Shown here: piece after piece, positions 55,941 to 64,000 of the stretch
How positions within the stretch are numbered: the first letter of the stretch is position 1
How the letters are laid out: every line of letters begins with the position of its first letter
Origin: Gloeocapsopsis sp. IPPAS B-1203
Lineage (GTDB): Bacteria > Cyanobacteriota > Cyanobacteriia > Cyanobacteriales > Chroococcidiopsidaceae
DNA length: 64,000 nt
NCBI RefSeq assembly: GCF_002749975.1
Contig: NZ_PEIG01000001.1
Coordinates: forward strand, 620,001 to 684,000
Reading direction: 5' to 3'
The notes under the pieces: generated by a model
The model's database searches: none
Told to the model about the DNA's origin: nothing
What the model saw: only the letters and a program-made list of their open reading frames with translations
Translations under genes and position numbers: made by a program

Positions 55941-56810
55941 TCATGCTAGTTTAATACCAACTAATGAGATTCCTCTAAAAATTATTGATGACTTTGCTAT
56001 TTTTCTTCTTAAAGAATACGGGAACTGTAACATTATATTTTCACTTAATTGAAATATATTTTTCGTAATTGATGTTAGAGGAATTTTGATCTGAAAATTT
56101 TCGGTACTCTTGTAGTAGCTGATTTGCGAAAAACCAACCTTTTTAAACAATGCGTATAGATCAGTAATTAAATATTCTTGAAGATGAAAGCCTGTCGCAA
56201 TTTCATCATAACAGCCCGAAATATCATGCGGACCTGATAACCGATTAGGAGTGTGGCAAATGTAGACTCCACCAGGTGCTAAGGCGTTATAGATATTTTG
56301 TAGTTGTTCAATTGCATCTTCTGGATGCAGATGTTCCATAAGTTGATCGCTGTAAATAACATTCACACTTCCCGCCTCCACCGGAATACTCACACCATCA
56401 GAAATGACAAGTTCTAAGTTTGGAGGAAAATCAATATCTTTTGTAATCTCATTAGAAACATCAACGGCGTAAACTTGACGAGTGATTTTTGCAACTTCTG
56501 ACGCCAGACAACAATCGCCAGAACCAACTTCTAGAAACGTTGCATCAGGATGTAAAAAATCTCGGATTAATCGTATCCGACTATGGCTCCACTGTAAATT
56601 GTCTTCAGGATCTGCTTTATTGATTAACTGCGGATGAAAAGGAACTTTCTGAAATAACTCATCGTATACGCGAGTATAAAGATGCTGACGTTCTTCTTTA
56701 GTTGCATGACGCAATTTTGTTGCTAAATCTTTTTCAACTTCGTATAAATGTCTAATTTGTTCAACCGTAAGATTGTTTTTTTGGGCGTATTCATTAATGT
56801 AGTTCGACAT
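55941..56810 (-). CDS. Class I SAM-dependent methyltransferase
   Basis: A 289-residue protein with the Rossmann SAM motif FLEVGSGDCCLASEV near residue 95, the acidic strand VYAVDVS, and the motif III region MEHLHPEDAIEQLQNIYNALAPGG. An N-terminal helical extension (1-85) and a basic hydrophobic C-terminus flank the core. The Methyltransf_11-type core resembles glycan or lipid methyltransferases but gives no firm substrate. The gene is A+T-rich and stands alone between polA and a long spacer. Confidence 0.85.
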   Translation of the reverse strand: MSNYINEYAQKNNLTVEQIRHLYEVEKDLATKLRHATKEERQHLYTRVYDELFQKVPFHPQLINKADPEDNLQWSHSRIRLIRDFLHPDATFLEVGSGDCCLASEVAKITRQVYAVDVSNEITKDIDFPPNLELVISDGVSIPVEAGSVNVIYSDQLMEHLHPEDAIEQLQNIYNALAPGGVYICHTPNRLSGPHDISGCYDEIATGFHLQEYLITDLYALFKKVGFSQISYYKSTENFQIKIPLTSITKNIFQLSENIMLQFPYSLRRKIAKSSIIFRGISLVGIKLA

Positions 56811-57297
56811 AATAAAATTTAGTTACATTTATGCGAAAAAAACTTTTACTTCGACTCATTGCTGGCGATCGCATAAAAGATGAGTATTTTTCATAACTTA
56901 TCACGATTTTAACCGCAAACAGTGATTTTTATACAGGTGAATTATTAATAACGACTTGATGCCAATATGATTGTATTGCAATACTATTAGTTGTAACAAT
57001 GGCACAGTGAACGACACACATTAAGTTAAAGTGAAACACTACGATCTGGTTTGAAATGTAGTTTTTAATCTTCTTTCACCAACATCAGCCAGAGAGTCGT
57101 TACAAACATATTGAACTGCAGAAGGCAAAGTACCGTTCACTCGTTACCTTAACTTTGCACTAAGTGAATCCATTGATATTGTTCAACAGGCAGCGGTTTC
57201 TGATTTTTTAGATAAATAATTTAAATACAAAATCATTAAACTATAAGTTAATCTAAGCATAATCTCTCATCAACACTACACGCAGGAGGAAGCTTAG
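56811..57297. other. 487-base spacer/leader upstream of psiE
   Basis: No gene is supported. AGTGAACG (57006-57013) and CGTTCACT (57133-57140) are exact inverted copies about 120 bases apart and enclose further complementary A+T-rich runs, so a long structured leader is possible. A very strong AGGAGG ribosome site lies just before the psiE ATG. Confidence 0.55.
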
Positions 57298-57777
57298 ATG
57301 CAGCAACCATTAAAGACCCCGTTAAATTGGTACGAAGTGTTGAATCGCAATCTGCTTGTGCGTAGCTTAGAGACAATTCAAGACTTGATTGTCGTCTCGC
57401 TGTGCATTGGTTTATTCTGCGTGATGATGATTCAGCTTAGAGGCATATTTTACTTAATGTTGCCACCACTCAACTTTCACGAAGTCACCGCAGATATTTT
57501 GTTTTTGCTGATTATGGTGGAGTTGTTTCGCCTGCTGATTATTTATTTACAAGAACAGCGCGTGTCGATTGGTGTTGCGGTAGAAGTATCGATTGTCTCA
57601 GTATTGCGTGAAGTGATTGTGCGCGGAGTCTTAGAAGTTCCTTGGAATCAAATGCTAGCAGCGTGTGCCTTTTTACTCGTTTTAGCTGGATTGTTGATTG
57701 TACGAGTTTGGATTCCACCAACTTTTGAAGGAATCGATCCTGAACAGCGGTACGTCAAACACTATCAAGGGGAGTAG
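57298..57777 (+). CDS. psiE: PsiE-family phosphate-starvation-inducible membrane protein
   Basis: A 159-residue protein with four predicted spans and the PsiE core FHEVTADILFLLIMVELFRLL plus the segment VSIVSVLREVIVRGVLE. Start ATG 57298 is preceded by GCAGGAGG. PsiE is induced by phosphate starvation in E. coli, with unknown molecular role; no Pho box was identified by eye here. Its unusually long upstream region may hold regulatory structure. Confidence 0.88.
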   Translation: MQQPLKTPLNWYEVLNRNLLVRSLETIQDLIVVSLCIGLFCVMMIQLRGIFYLMLPPLNFHEVTADILFLLIMVELFRLLIIYLQEQRVSIGVAVEVSIVSVLREVIVRGVLEVPWNQMLAACAFLLVLAGLLIVRVWIPPTFEGIDPEQRYVKHYQGE

Positions 57778-57887
57778 AAGAGTGGGAGTGTGGGAGTGTA
57801 GGAGGTGTGGGAGCGATTTGATGATTATTGCTCTTTAATACTCAATAACCCTACTACCTAACTACCCGCCTACCCTTTTGCACCTGT

Positions 57888-58151
57888 TCACTCATCTACA
57901 AAGAATTCATCATCTGATTCGAGGCTATTTCTTCTCGATGAACTAGCTAGCCATAAAGGTTGGGTCAATGCCATAGCAAGCATACCTAAAGTAGCACTAA
58001 AAGCTAGTACCAACCCTGCGGGAAGTTGAATTGATTGAAATGTCAAAAATCGCAAAGAAACTGGGGTAGCGTTTTGTACGGAAATGATTGCGATCGCCAC
58101 TACCCAGCCAGCAAGAATTACAATTGTTAGCAAATTAGCAAGAACTCTCAT
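57888..58151 (-). CDS. LapA-domain (DUF1049) small membrane protein
   Basis: An 87-residue protein with two hydrophobic spans (residues about 6-27 and 44-66) and the LapA-family block ISVQNATPVSLRF between them, ending in an acidic tail (SDDEFFVDE). LapA-type proteins assist lipopolysaccharide assembly in enterobacteria; a similar envelope role is only a guess here. It lies 55 bases upstream of nothing else in its direction. Confidence 0.8.
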   Translation of the reverse strand: MRVLANLLTIVILAGWVVAIAIISVQNATPVSLRFLTFQSIQLPAGLVLAFSATLGMLAMALTQPLWLASSSRRNSLESDDEFFVDE

Positions 58152-58206
58152 AGAAGCAATTAGCTATTAGCAGCCTGTTTCTAGTCTATCGTTCTTGCTA
58201 TATCTC

Positions 58207-59646
58207 TTAAACTACAGCAGGTTCTAGTTGATTGATGGTTTGTTCCATTTGAGTTGCAATTTGATTGAGTTTCTCAGCCGAAGTTGCTTCAATGTAAACG
58301 CGCATTAGCGGTTCAGTACCGGATGGACGTAATAGAATCCAGCTACCTTCTTCGAGGTAAAGCTTAACACCATCTTTACGACCAACTTCTTTGACTTGAA
58401 TTCCGGCAACATCACAGGGTGGATTGTTTGTAAACGAATCGATGACAGCAGCTTTGTGCGCGTCGTTGAGATGTAAGTCTAAGCGCTGATTAGATAATGG
58501 TCCATTAGCTTCAGAAATGGCTTCTTCGACCAACTGACTTAACGGTTTACCCTCATAGGCGATCGCTTCTGCAACTAACATATCGGCTAAAATTCCGTCT
58601 TTTTCAGGAATATGCCCAATCACACTTAAACCACCAGATTCTTCACCACCAATTAACACTGTAGTTTCGCGCATTTTCTCCCCAATATACTTGAAACCTA
58701 CAGGAGTTTCATAAATTTCCAAGCCATAGCTAGCTGCTAAGTTATCGAGTAAATGCGTTGTGGCAACTGTCCGCACGATCGCGCCTGATTTACCGCGATT
58801 TTTGACCAAGTGACGGGCAAGCAAGAGTAAAACAGTATTTGGTGTGAGAACATTTCCTTGTTCATCGACAACTCCAAAGCGATCGCTATCACCATCTGTA
58901 GCTAAGCCCAAGTCGGCTTGATCTTTTTTTACAGCTTCAACTAACTCAATGAGTTGTTCGCCTTTAGGTTCGGGCATTCCACCGCCAAATAAGACATCGC
59001 GCTGTGCATGAAAAGTTTCTAACTCACAACCGCAGTGTTCTAACACCATGTCTAAGTAACCGCGTGAGGTAGAGTAAAGCGCGTCGTATTTGACTTTTAA
59101 CTTAGCGTTACGAATCTTCTCAACATCGAGTAGCGTGTAAAGAAACTTAAGATATTCGGGTTTGGGATCGAAAGTAGAGATTTTATCTTTCCAATTTCCA
59201 CTGACAGGTGCATCGTCTGCACCGGAGATATTTGCCACAATAGTATCAGTAATCTCAGGAGTGGCAGGACCAGCGTAATCAGGAATATACTTAATCCCAC
59301 AGTAGGGTGCCGGATTATGACTGGCAGTGAACATCAATGCACCAGCACTTTTTAAGTGACGGGCGTTGTAAGCAATTACTGGGGTGGGACAATCCCGATC
59401 AGTAATTTTCACACTCCAACCGTCTGCTGCTAATACCTCGGCAGCAGTTTGGGCAAACTCGTCAGCGAGAAAGCGAGTATCGTAGGCAATAAGAACTGGT
59501 TGGTTCTTGTTGTAAGCGGTTTCAAGGTAACTTGCGATCGCCCGCGTTACTTTCCGCACGTTGGGGAAGGTAAAGTCATCAGCAATAATACCTCTCCATC
59601 CATCGGTACCAAACTTAATCTTGCTGGAATTGTTACTAGCGCTCAT
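58207..59646 (-). CDS. Phosphoglucomutase/phosphomannomutase family enzyme
   Basis: A 479-residue alpha-D-phosphohexomutase. The ATG at 59646 (MSASNNSSKIKFGTDGWRG) has GGGAG 8 bases upstream and is preferred over an ATG 19 codons earlier. Catalytic serine is in TASHNPAPYCG, the metal loop is DGDSDRFG, the sugar loop GEESGGLS, and the phosphate loop RPSGTEPLMRVY. It could act on glucose-, mannose- or glucosamine-phosphate; the paralogue cannot be fixed from sequence, so no symbol is given. Confidence 0.9.
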   Translation of the reverse strand: MSASNNSSKIKFGTDGWRGIIADDFTFPNVRKVTRAIASYLETAYNKNQPVLIAYDTRFLADEFAQTAAEVLAADGWSVKITDRDCPTPVIAYNARHLKSAGALMFTASHNPAPYCGIKYIPDYAGPATPEITDTIVANISGADDAPVSGNWKDKISTFDPKPEYLKFLYTLLDVEKIRNAKLKVKYDALYSTSRGYLDMVLEHCGCELETFHAQRDVLFGGGMPEPKGEQLIELVEAVKKDQADLGLATDGDSDRFGVVDEQGNVLTPNTVLLLLARHLVKNRGKSGAIVRTVATTHLLDNLAASYGLEIYETPVGFKYIGEKMRETTVLIGGEESGGLSVIGHIPEKDGILADMLVAEAIAYEGKPLSQLVEEAISEANGPLSNQRLDLHLNDAHKAAVIDSFTNNPPCDVAGIQVKEVGRKDGVKLYLEEGSWILLRPSGTEPLMRVYIEATSAEKLNQIATQMEQTINQLEPAVV

Positions 59647-59748
59647 TTTTTGCCACTCCCTGTCGTTCATCATTAATAGTACAAGAAGCTTATTGTTTCT
59701 CACGTGTCACAGTAACTTTTGTCGCTTCCCCTACTGAACCGCCAGACA

Positions 59749-60573
59749 ATGCTAAACTCTGGGCGACCCTTTGCCAGCTACCACCTTTGGTCTTTGTTTG
59801 CCCCAGCTACAGGGCAAGAAAGATGGCATTGTCAAATGAAACGAGGGTTTATTAAAGCGCGGCAAAAAGAACCGTTAATCAAATCACTATCAGCTAAAGT
59901 TAGTCCACCACAACGAATTGGTTTACTTGCGCAAAAGGGCGTTTACGAATTTCATCATCATCGTCAATGGTTAACTCAGCCTGATGGTGTGGAACAAGTT
60001 GCCCAACTGCTGAAGTTAAGTAAATCAAGTATTGAGATTCAGCAGCGCGTTATTCAAATTCTGAAAAACTACCATCATCGTCCTGTTTTGCTAGGAAAAC
60101 ACATTATTCAACTTACAAGTGGTGATGAAGGATTTCCTCAACCAATTGTCATTCACCAAAAAAACTATCAATTTCGGCTGTACGCCACGATGGATTGTGT
60201 ATTTGTAGAAACTGATAAAATTTTGCACATTCTCGATTTTAAAACTGGCAGATCGGCTTTTGACGAGCGACAGGCACTTGTCTATTTACTTGCAGCCCGC
60301 TATCTGTATCCTGACTATCAAGCCGTTGCTTCATTCTACAACTTGGAGCGGTGTAAAAAGTCTGAGCTAATTAGTGTGACTTCTAGTCAACTTGACGCTG
60401 TAGAAGATCAGTTAGCTCAAGTGGCAATCCAACATCAGCAAGATATGCACCATTATCAACAAAATCCACATAACTTTAGCAAGATTTTTCCACCAAATCC
60501 TGGCAATCACTGCCGTTATTGCCCATTTAGTCCTGTTTGCGAATTTTCTGGCGTTAAACAAGATAAATCTTAA
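59749..60573 (+). CDS. PD-(D/E)XK nuclease, RecB/Cas4-like, with cysteine cluster
   Basis: The ATG at 59749 is preferred to a TTG ten codons upstream, giving 274 residues. The core shows TMDCVFVE, ILDFKTG (DxK) and QALVYLLAARYLYP (QxxxY). One cysteine in ERWHCQMKRG plus the C-terminal C-x2-C-x5-C (HCRYCPFSPVC) suggests an Fe-S cluster, as in the relative at 8525-9298. There is no helicase domain and no Cas gene nearby. The two proteins are divergent paralogues rather than recent duplicates. Confidence 0.8.
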   Translation: MLNSGRPFASYHLWSLFAPATGQERWHCQMKRGFIKARQKEPLIKSLSAKVSPPQRIGLLAQKGVYEFHHHRQWLTQPDGVEQVAQLLKLSKSSIEIQQRVIQILKNYHHRPVLLGKHIIQLTSGDEGFPQPIVIHQKNYQFRLYATMDCVFVETDKILHILDFKTGRSAFDERQALVYLLAARYLYPDYQAVASFYNLERCKKSELISVTSSQLDAVEDQLAQVAIQHQQDMHHYQQNPHNFSKIFPPNPGNHCRYCPFSPVCEFSGVKQDKS

Positions 60574-61442
60574 TCGCTGCAATCTGTTGAAGAAGATAAA
60601 TTGGGTAGCGCTAAAGCTATTTGGTAAATTTGACTGCGCGAAAGCGATATTTCTTTCGCTAACTGACGACTCGCTTGCGATCGCGAGATTCCTTGCGCCA
60701 TGATTTTTTGTAACTCTGCTTTAATTTCTGCTTTGGTTAAATGGATTTGACTTGGTAATACTCCAGCAACAACAAGCGTATATTCCCCTTGTGGTTCGCG
60801 TTGGTTGTAGTGTGCGATCGCATCCGCAATGTTACCGCGCCAAAATTCTTCATGCAGTTTAGTTAACTCGCGGGCTAAGACGATTTGCCGATCTTGTCCA
60901 AACACGTTGGCGAAGTCTTGCAGCGTTTGTCGCAATCGATGCGGCGATTCATAAAAAATCATTGTCCGAGATTCTATTTCTAAAGCTTCTTGGCGCTGTT
61001 GGCGTTCTTTTCCTTTCGCAGGTAAAAAACCTTCAAAAACAAAGCGATCTGTCGGTAATCCTGCCGCACACAACGCAGTAACGACTGCACTCGCACCAGG
61101 AATTGGTACAACGGGGATACTTGCTGCAATACATGCTTTAACAAGTTCGTAGCCAGGATCGGAAATTCCAGGCATTCCCGCATCTGTCACTAGGGCGATC
61201 GCTTTTCCTTCACTCAATTTCTGCACTAATTCAGGAATGCGACTGTTACGATTGTGTTCGTGGTAACTTAACTGCGGTGTCGCAATTTGAAAATGTTGTA
61301 GCAACTTTCCTGTGTGTCTTGTATCTTCTGCTGCAATTAAGTCCACTGATTGCAAGATCCGTACTGCACGGAAGGTCATATCTTCTAGATTACCAATAGG
61401 TGTTCCTACCAGATAAAGTGTTCCGGTTTCTGCCGCCTGCAT
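60570..61442 (-). CDS. rsmI: 16S rRNA (cytidine-1402 2'-O)-methyltransferase
   Basis: A 290-residue SPOUT-unrelated tetrapyrrole-methylase-fold enzyme. The N-terminus TLYLVGTPIGNLEDMTFRA, the AAEDTRHTGKLLQHF block, ALVTDAGMPGISDPGYELV and PGASAVVTAL are all standard RsmI motifs. A C-terminal helical domain with SRSQASRQLAKEISLSRSQIY follows. Its end overlaps the convergent nuclease gene by 4 bases. Confidence 0.95.
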   Translation of the reverse strand: MQAAETGTLYLVGTPIGNLEDMTFRAVRILQSVDLIAAEDTRHTGKLLQHFQIATPQLSYHEHNRNSRIPELVQKLSEGKAIALVTDAGMPGISDPGYELVKACIAASIPVVPIPGASAVVTALCAAGLPTDRFVFEGFLPAKGKERQQRQEALEIESRTMIFYESPHRLRQTLQDFANVFGQDRQIVLARELTKLHEEFWRGNIADAIAHYNQREPQGEYTLVVAGVLPSQIHLTKAEIKAELQKIMAQGISRSQASRQLAKEISLSRSQIYQIALALPNLSSSTDCSD

Positions 61443-61869
61443 CGTATTGTTGGGGTTAAGGATAATACCGCTAGAGTAATCTGACTTGTTTGTATATAGT
61501 GAATCTACCTATTTTATCAAACTATAATAGTAGTCCAAGTATATTTATTCAGTAAAATCTCGCTAGCAGAATCATAATCATTAATCATAAGCTCACGGTC
61601 ATTGTATTACTTTTACTTTAATTAATCATCTCTTGATATAATTGACTTTTTATATAAAATTTGGGTAAATTAATAGAGATTTTATCTAAAGTTGATCTTA
61701 TTAAGTTAAATATGCATGATAACATTTAAGCTCATTGGATGTTGATAGATTTAAATTTATATAACGTGCTGAACTATATTAACTGTTTATAAAAAAATAT
61801 CCAAATAGAAGGAACTCTCTTATTTATATATTAATCAACAATTATATATTTCAGGGGTAAAAGTATTCA
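61443..61869. other. A+T-rich spacer before the SLH-protein gene
   Basis: About 430 very A+T-rich bases with no open frame of note and no HIP1 site. It must carry the promoter and leader of the SLH gene on the plus strand and the start region of rsmI on the minus. GGGG about 15 bases before the ATG is a weak ribosome site. Confidence 0.55.
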
Positions 61870-62607
61870 ATGTTGAATTTTAAAGGTCGCTCTTTTCCTA
61901 ACTTATTAGTTGGGCTAGGAGTAATAACTAGCGTATTCACACTATCATTACAAAAACCTGCCGCAGCTCAGTATCCTAACCAGTATCCATTGTTTTACGA
62001 TCTCCAGGGAAATTGGGCAAATTCTTGTATCGTAAAGTTAGCCAATCAAGGAATTATTAACGGTTATCCAGATGGTAGCTTTCGCCCGATGATGTATATC
62101 AATCGTGCAGAATTTGCAGCAATAGTAGGCAAAGCTTTTCCTCAAATTCCTCGAACACGTAGGCGAGTAGAATTTAGAGATGTTCATGTATATGACTGGG
62201 CACATAATCATGTTGCAGAAGCGTATCAAAGAAACTTTTTATCTGGCTATCCAGGAAGAGTATTTAAACCAAACCAAAGAATTACTCGCTCTCAAGTCTT
62301 AGTTGCTTTAGCAAGTGGATTAAACTATGTTCCTAGTAGAAATGTTACATCAACATTAAAAACAAATTTTGCTGATGCTAATAAAATTCCTCAGTACGCC
62401 CAGAACAAAATAGCAGCAGCAACAGAAAGAAGTATTGTAGTTAATTACCCAGATATTAGGTTTCTACATCCTAACAAGCAAGCAACACGAGCAGAAGTAG
62501 CAGCGTTTTTGTGCCAAGCTTTGGCGAGTCCTAATGAGGCGTCTGTAGTTCCTCAGCAATATATCGTAAATAATCCGATTCCACTAACGGCTCAATCTCC
62601 CTACTAA
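61870..62607 (+). CDS. Secreted three-SLH-domain protein
   Basis: A 245-residue protein: signal peptide (residues 1-33, cleavage after PAAAQ region) followed by three SLH repeats near 45-95 (LANQGIINGYPDGSFRPMMYINRAEFAAI), 105-160 (AYQRNFLSGYPGRVFKPN) and 170-225 (ATERSIVVNYPDIRFLHPN). No porin barrel or enzyme domain follows, so it may be a small cell-wall-anchored protein. SLH domains bind peptidoglycan-linked polymer. A stem-loop follows the stop. Confidence 0.88.
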   Translation: MLNFKGRSFPNLLVGLGVITSVFTLSLQKPAAAQYPNQYPLFYDLQGNWANSCIVKLANQGIINGYPDGSFRPMMYINRAEFAAIVGKAFPQIPRTRRRVEFRDVHVYDWAHNHVAEAYQRNFLSGYPGRVFKPNQRITRSQVLVALASGLNYVPSRNVTSTLKTNFADANKIPQYAQNKIAAATERSIVVNYPDIRFLHPNKQATRAEVAAFLCQALASPNEASVVPQQYIVNNPIPLTAQSPY

Positions 62608-62614
62608 ACTACAG

Positions 62615-62668
62615 ACACAAAGCTTAATCTTTTGTGTAGACTTCCCAACCTATCCTACGGAAGTCTAC
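62615..62668 (+). terminator. Two overlapping stem-loops between the SLH and PfkB genes
   Basis: Stem 1 is ACACAAA/TTTGTGT (62615-62621 with 62631-62637). Stem 2 is the perfect 10-bp GTAGACTTCC/GGAAGTCTAC (62636-62645 with 62659-62668) around a 13-base loop. They share bases 62636-62637, so a fully formed stem 1 weakens stem 2. Neither is followed by a strong U-run. Stem 2 ends 17 bases before the PfkB ATG. Confidence 0.5.
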
Positions 62669-62685
62669 GCCTATGTGGTTCAAAA

Positions 62686-63549
62686 ATGAGTCAGAAAACC
62701 AAACTAGGACTATTTATTGGTTTAGTTACTATAGATTTCATCTACTTAGCAAAATGTGTTCCCCATAGTAATCAAAAAATAGTTGCAACTGACTATACTG
62801 TAGCTGCTGGTGGTCCTGCGACAAATGCTGCAATTACATTTAGTTATTGGGATCGAGCAAAACTACTTGGTGAAGTCGGTTCGCATCCACTACAAAATTT
62901 GATTGTGGCAGATTTAGAGACTTATCAAGTTATAGTTCAAGACTTAAATCCTACCAAACTAGAACCACCGCCAGTATCCTCAATTATTGTTACAGAAGCG
63001 ACCGGAGAACGGGCAGTTGTTTCGATTAACGCGGTAAAAACTCAAGTTACTGGCGATCGCCTTCCTGCAGATATTTTACAAGGAGTAGATATTGTCTTAG
63101 TTGATGGACATCAGATGTTAGTTGGAAGTGCGATCGCTCAACAAGCTAAAGAGAAACATATCCCTGTTGTCATCGATGGTGGAAGTTGGAAACCTGGATT
63201 TGAGAAAGTCTTACCCTTTGTCGATTATGCCGTGTGTTCGGCAAATTTCTATCCCCCAGGCTGCAACAATACAACAGAAGTATTTGCTTATCTTACTGAT
63301 ATTGGTATTCCTTACATTGCCATCACTCAGGGAGAAAACCCAATTCAATACCAAATAGACGGTCAGCAAGATAGTATAGAAGTTCCTAAAGTAAAAGCTG
63401 TTGATACTTTAGGGGCTGGTGATATTTTCCACGGTGCTTTTTGTCATTACATTCTGCAAGCTAACTTTCCTGAAGCCTTAGCTGCTGCTGCGCGTGTTGC
63501 TGCTTCTTCTTGCGAATTTTTTGGTACACGACGCTGGATGCAACAATAA
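62686..63549 (+). CDS. PfkB-family carbohydrate kinase
   Basis: A 287-residue ribokinase-fold protein. The ATG at 62686 (MSQKTKLGLFIGLVTIDF) is preferred to a TTG 18 codons upstream, which lies within the stem-loop. Substrate motif GGPATNAA near residue 39 and the catalytic DTLGAGDIFHGAF near 245 are intact. The phosphoryl acceptor (sugar or nucleoside) cannot be told. The gene follows the SLH gene by 78 bases. Confidence 0.88.
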   Translation: MSQKTKLGLFIGLVTIDFIYLAKCVPHSNQKIVATDYTVAAGGPATNAAITFSYWDRAKLLGEVGSHPLQNLIVADLETYQVIVQDLNPTKLEPPPVSSIIVTEATGERAVVSINAVKTQVTGDRLPADILQGVDIVLVDGHQMLVGSAIAQQAKEKHIPVVIDGGSWKPGFEKVLPFVDYAVCSANFYPPGCNNTTEVFAYLTDIGIPYIAITQGENPIQYQIDGQQDSIEVPKVKAVDTLGAGDIFHGAFCHYILQANFPEALAAAARVAASSCEFFGTRRWMQQ

Positions 63550-63573
63550 AGATACCTTTCGACTGAAGTAGTC

Positions 63574-63615
63574 CACAAAGGTGGATTTTATTGATCTAGC
63601 AGTAAATTTATTTGC
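63574..63615. repeat. MITE-like repeat, inverted partial copy C
   Basis: CACAAAGGTGGATTTTATTG through ...TAAATTTATTTGC is the inverted counterpart of the shared block in copies A (15376-15412) and B (33787-33822). Only this part could be recognised; the terminal repeats were not found. Confidence 0.5.
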
Positions 63616-63685
63616 CAAGCTGATAAATAATCAATGTGTTTAAGTCATAATCATGGTAAGCAGCACCTTAATAGGCAGCTTAACT

Positions 63686-64000
63686 ATGACACTTGCTACA
63701 CAGTATCCTACTAAAGATATTACTGATACATCCTCAGAAGTCAGTGTTCCAATTAATTCATTAGAAGACTTCATAACTCATCCTGTAGATGATGCAGAAT
63801 GGGTAGATGGGCAGGTAGTAGAAAAGATAGGAATGACAGTTAAACACGGTGTGATTCAAGGTAGACTCAGTCGCTTTTGGGGAAATCATGCTTTTAATGG
63901 ACAAGGTGGAGAACCTTGTACGGAAGCACCGTGTCGCACTACTAAACAAGTACGCCGTCCCGATGTAGCTTATATTACTCCTGAATTATTCGCTCAATTT
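63686..64000 (+). CDS. Uma2-family endonuclease, 5' part (runs out of window)
   Basis: At least 105 codons. The start MTLATQYPTK is used, with ATG 63653 as an alternative adding 11 residues. The visible region carries the Uma2 (DUF820) pattern: FITHPVDDAEWVDGQVVEK, then GMTVKHGVIQGRLS, and VRRPDVAYITPE, which contains the RRPDVxxI metal/nuclease motif. Uma2 proteins are abundant PD-(D/E)XK-like nucleases of uncertain role in cyanobacteria. A dead relative lies at 9387-9580. Confidence 0.82.
   Translation, partial: MTLATQYPTKDITDTSSEVSVPINSLEDFITHPVDDAEWVDGQVVEKIGMTVKHGVIQGRLSRFWGNHAFNGQGGEPCTEAPCRTTKQVRRPDVAYITPELFAQF

Noticed and set aside
1-64000. CRISPR arrays, tRNA and rRNA genes
   Set aside because: No direct-repeat/spacer series and no T-loop GTTCRANNC with matching acceptor stem was seen in the intergenic stretches; a tRNAscan and CRISPR search would settle this.

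Overview
This window is chromosomal DNA of a cyanobacterium. The evidence is the dense scatter of HIP1 palindromes (GCGATCGC), the photosynthesis genes psb28 and chlD, a PAP/fibrillin protein, a Ycf29-type response regulator, a SigF-type sigma factor and several cyanobacteria-only families (DUF3134, DUF3285, a lumenal pentapeptide protein). Gene style and base composition resemble the Chroococcidiopsis/Gloeocapsopsis type, but that placement is a guess. No tRNA, rRNA, CRISPR array, complete insertion sequence or prophage was found by eye.

Layout. 1-9.3 kb: the 3' end of dnaA, coaD overlapping a coiled-coil gene, a PHP phosphoesterase, a 31-codon membrane microprotein with its own terminator, a Ycf29-like regulator, a CtpA-type protease, recJ, a GNAT enzyme and a RecB/Cas4-like nuclease. 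9.3-9.9 kb: a graveyard with an internally deleted Uma2 gene and a decayed second copy of the PAP/fibrillin 3' end. 9.9-25.3 kb: a 2OG-Fe(II) oxygenase, a GAF-GGDEF-EAL protein, mraY, moaB, psb28, dtd, an Rpn-type nuclease, a COG0523 GTPase, cysS, and a variable stretch (serine hydrolase, DMT exporter, Vat/CatB-like acetyltransferase). 25.3-33.8 kb: an organophosphonate island (ABC permease, ATPase and binding protein; phnM; PhnX-like phosphonatase; FAD aminophosphonate oxidase; PhnF-type regulator). A shared operator-like motif, GTATAG(A/T)CATCTA, lies at three control points. 33.9-39.5 kb: pepP, a degenerate metallo-beta-lactamase-fold protein, trpG/pabA, dgkA, ybeY, DUF3285, and prfB with its programmed +1 frameshift.

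40-47.7 kb: sigF-like sigma factor, the C-terminal half of a NACHT protein without its NTPase, a coiled-coil/pentapeptide-repeat protein, a GNAT enzyme, chlD and a histidine kinase. 47.9-52.8 kb: a good promoter, a c-di-AMP (ydaO/yuaA) riboswitch, a three-gene NrtA/CmpA-type ABC transporter and an ArsB/NhaD-type carrier. 52.9-64 kb: polA, a methyltransferase, psiE, a LapA-domain protein, a phosphohexomutase, a second RecB/Cas4-like nuclease, rsmI, an SLH-domain protein, a PfkB kinase and the start of an intact Uma2 gene.

The parts most worth following are the self-contained aminophosphonate regulon with recognisable operators, the riboswitch-controlled ABC transporter, the NTPase-less NACHT and pentapeptide pair, the 31-aa microprotein, and the 2OG oxygenase that looks like a hydroxylase cousin of the WelO5 halogenases. 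All protein assignments come from reading motifs; no database search was run.
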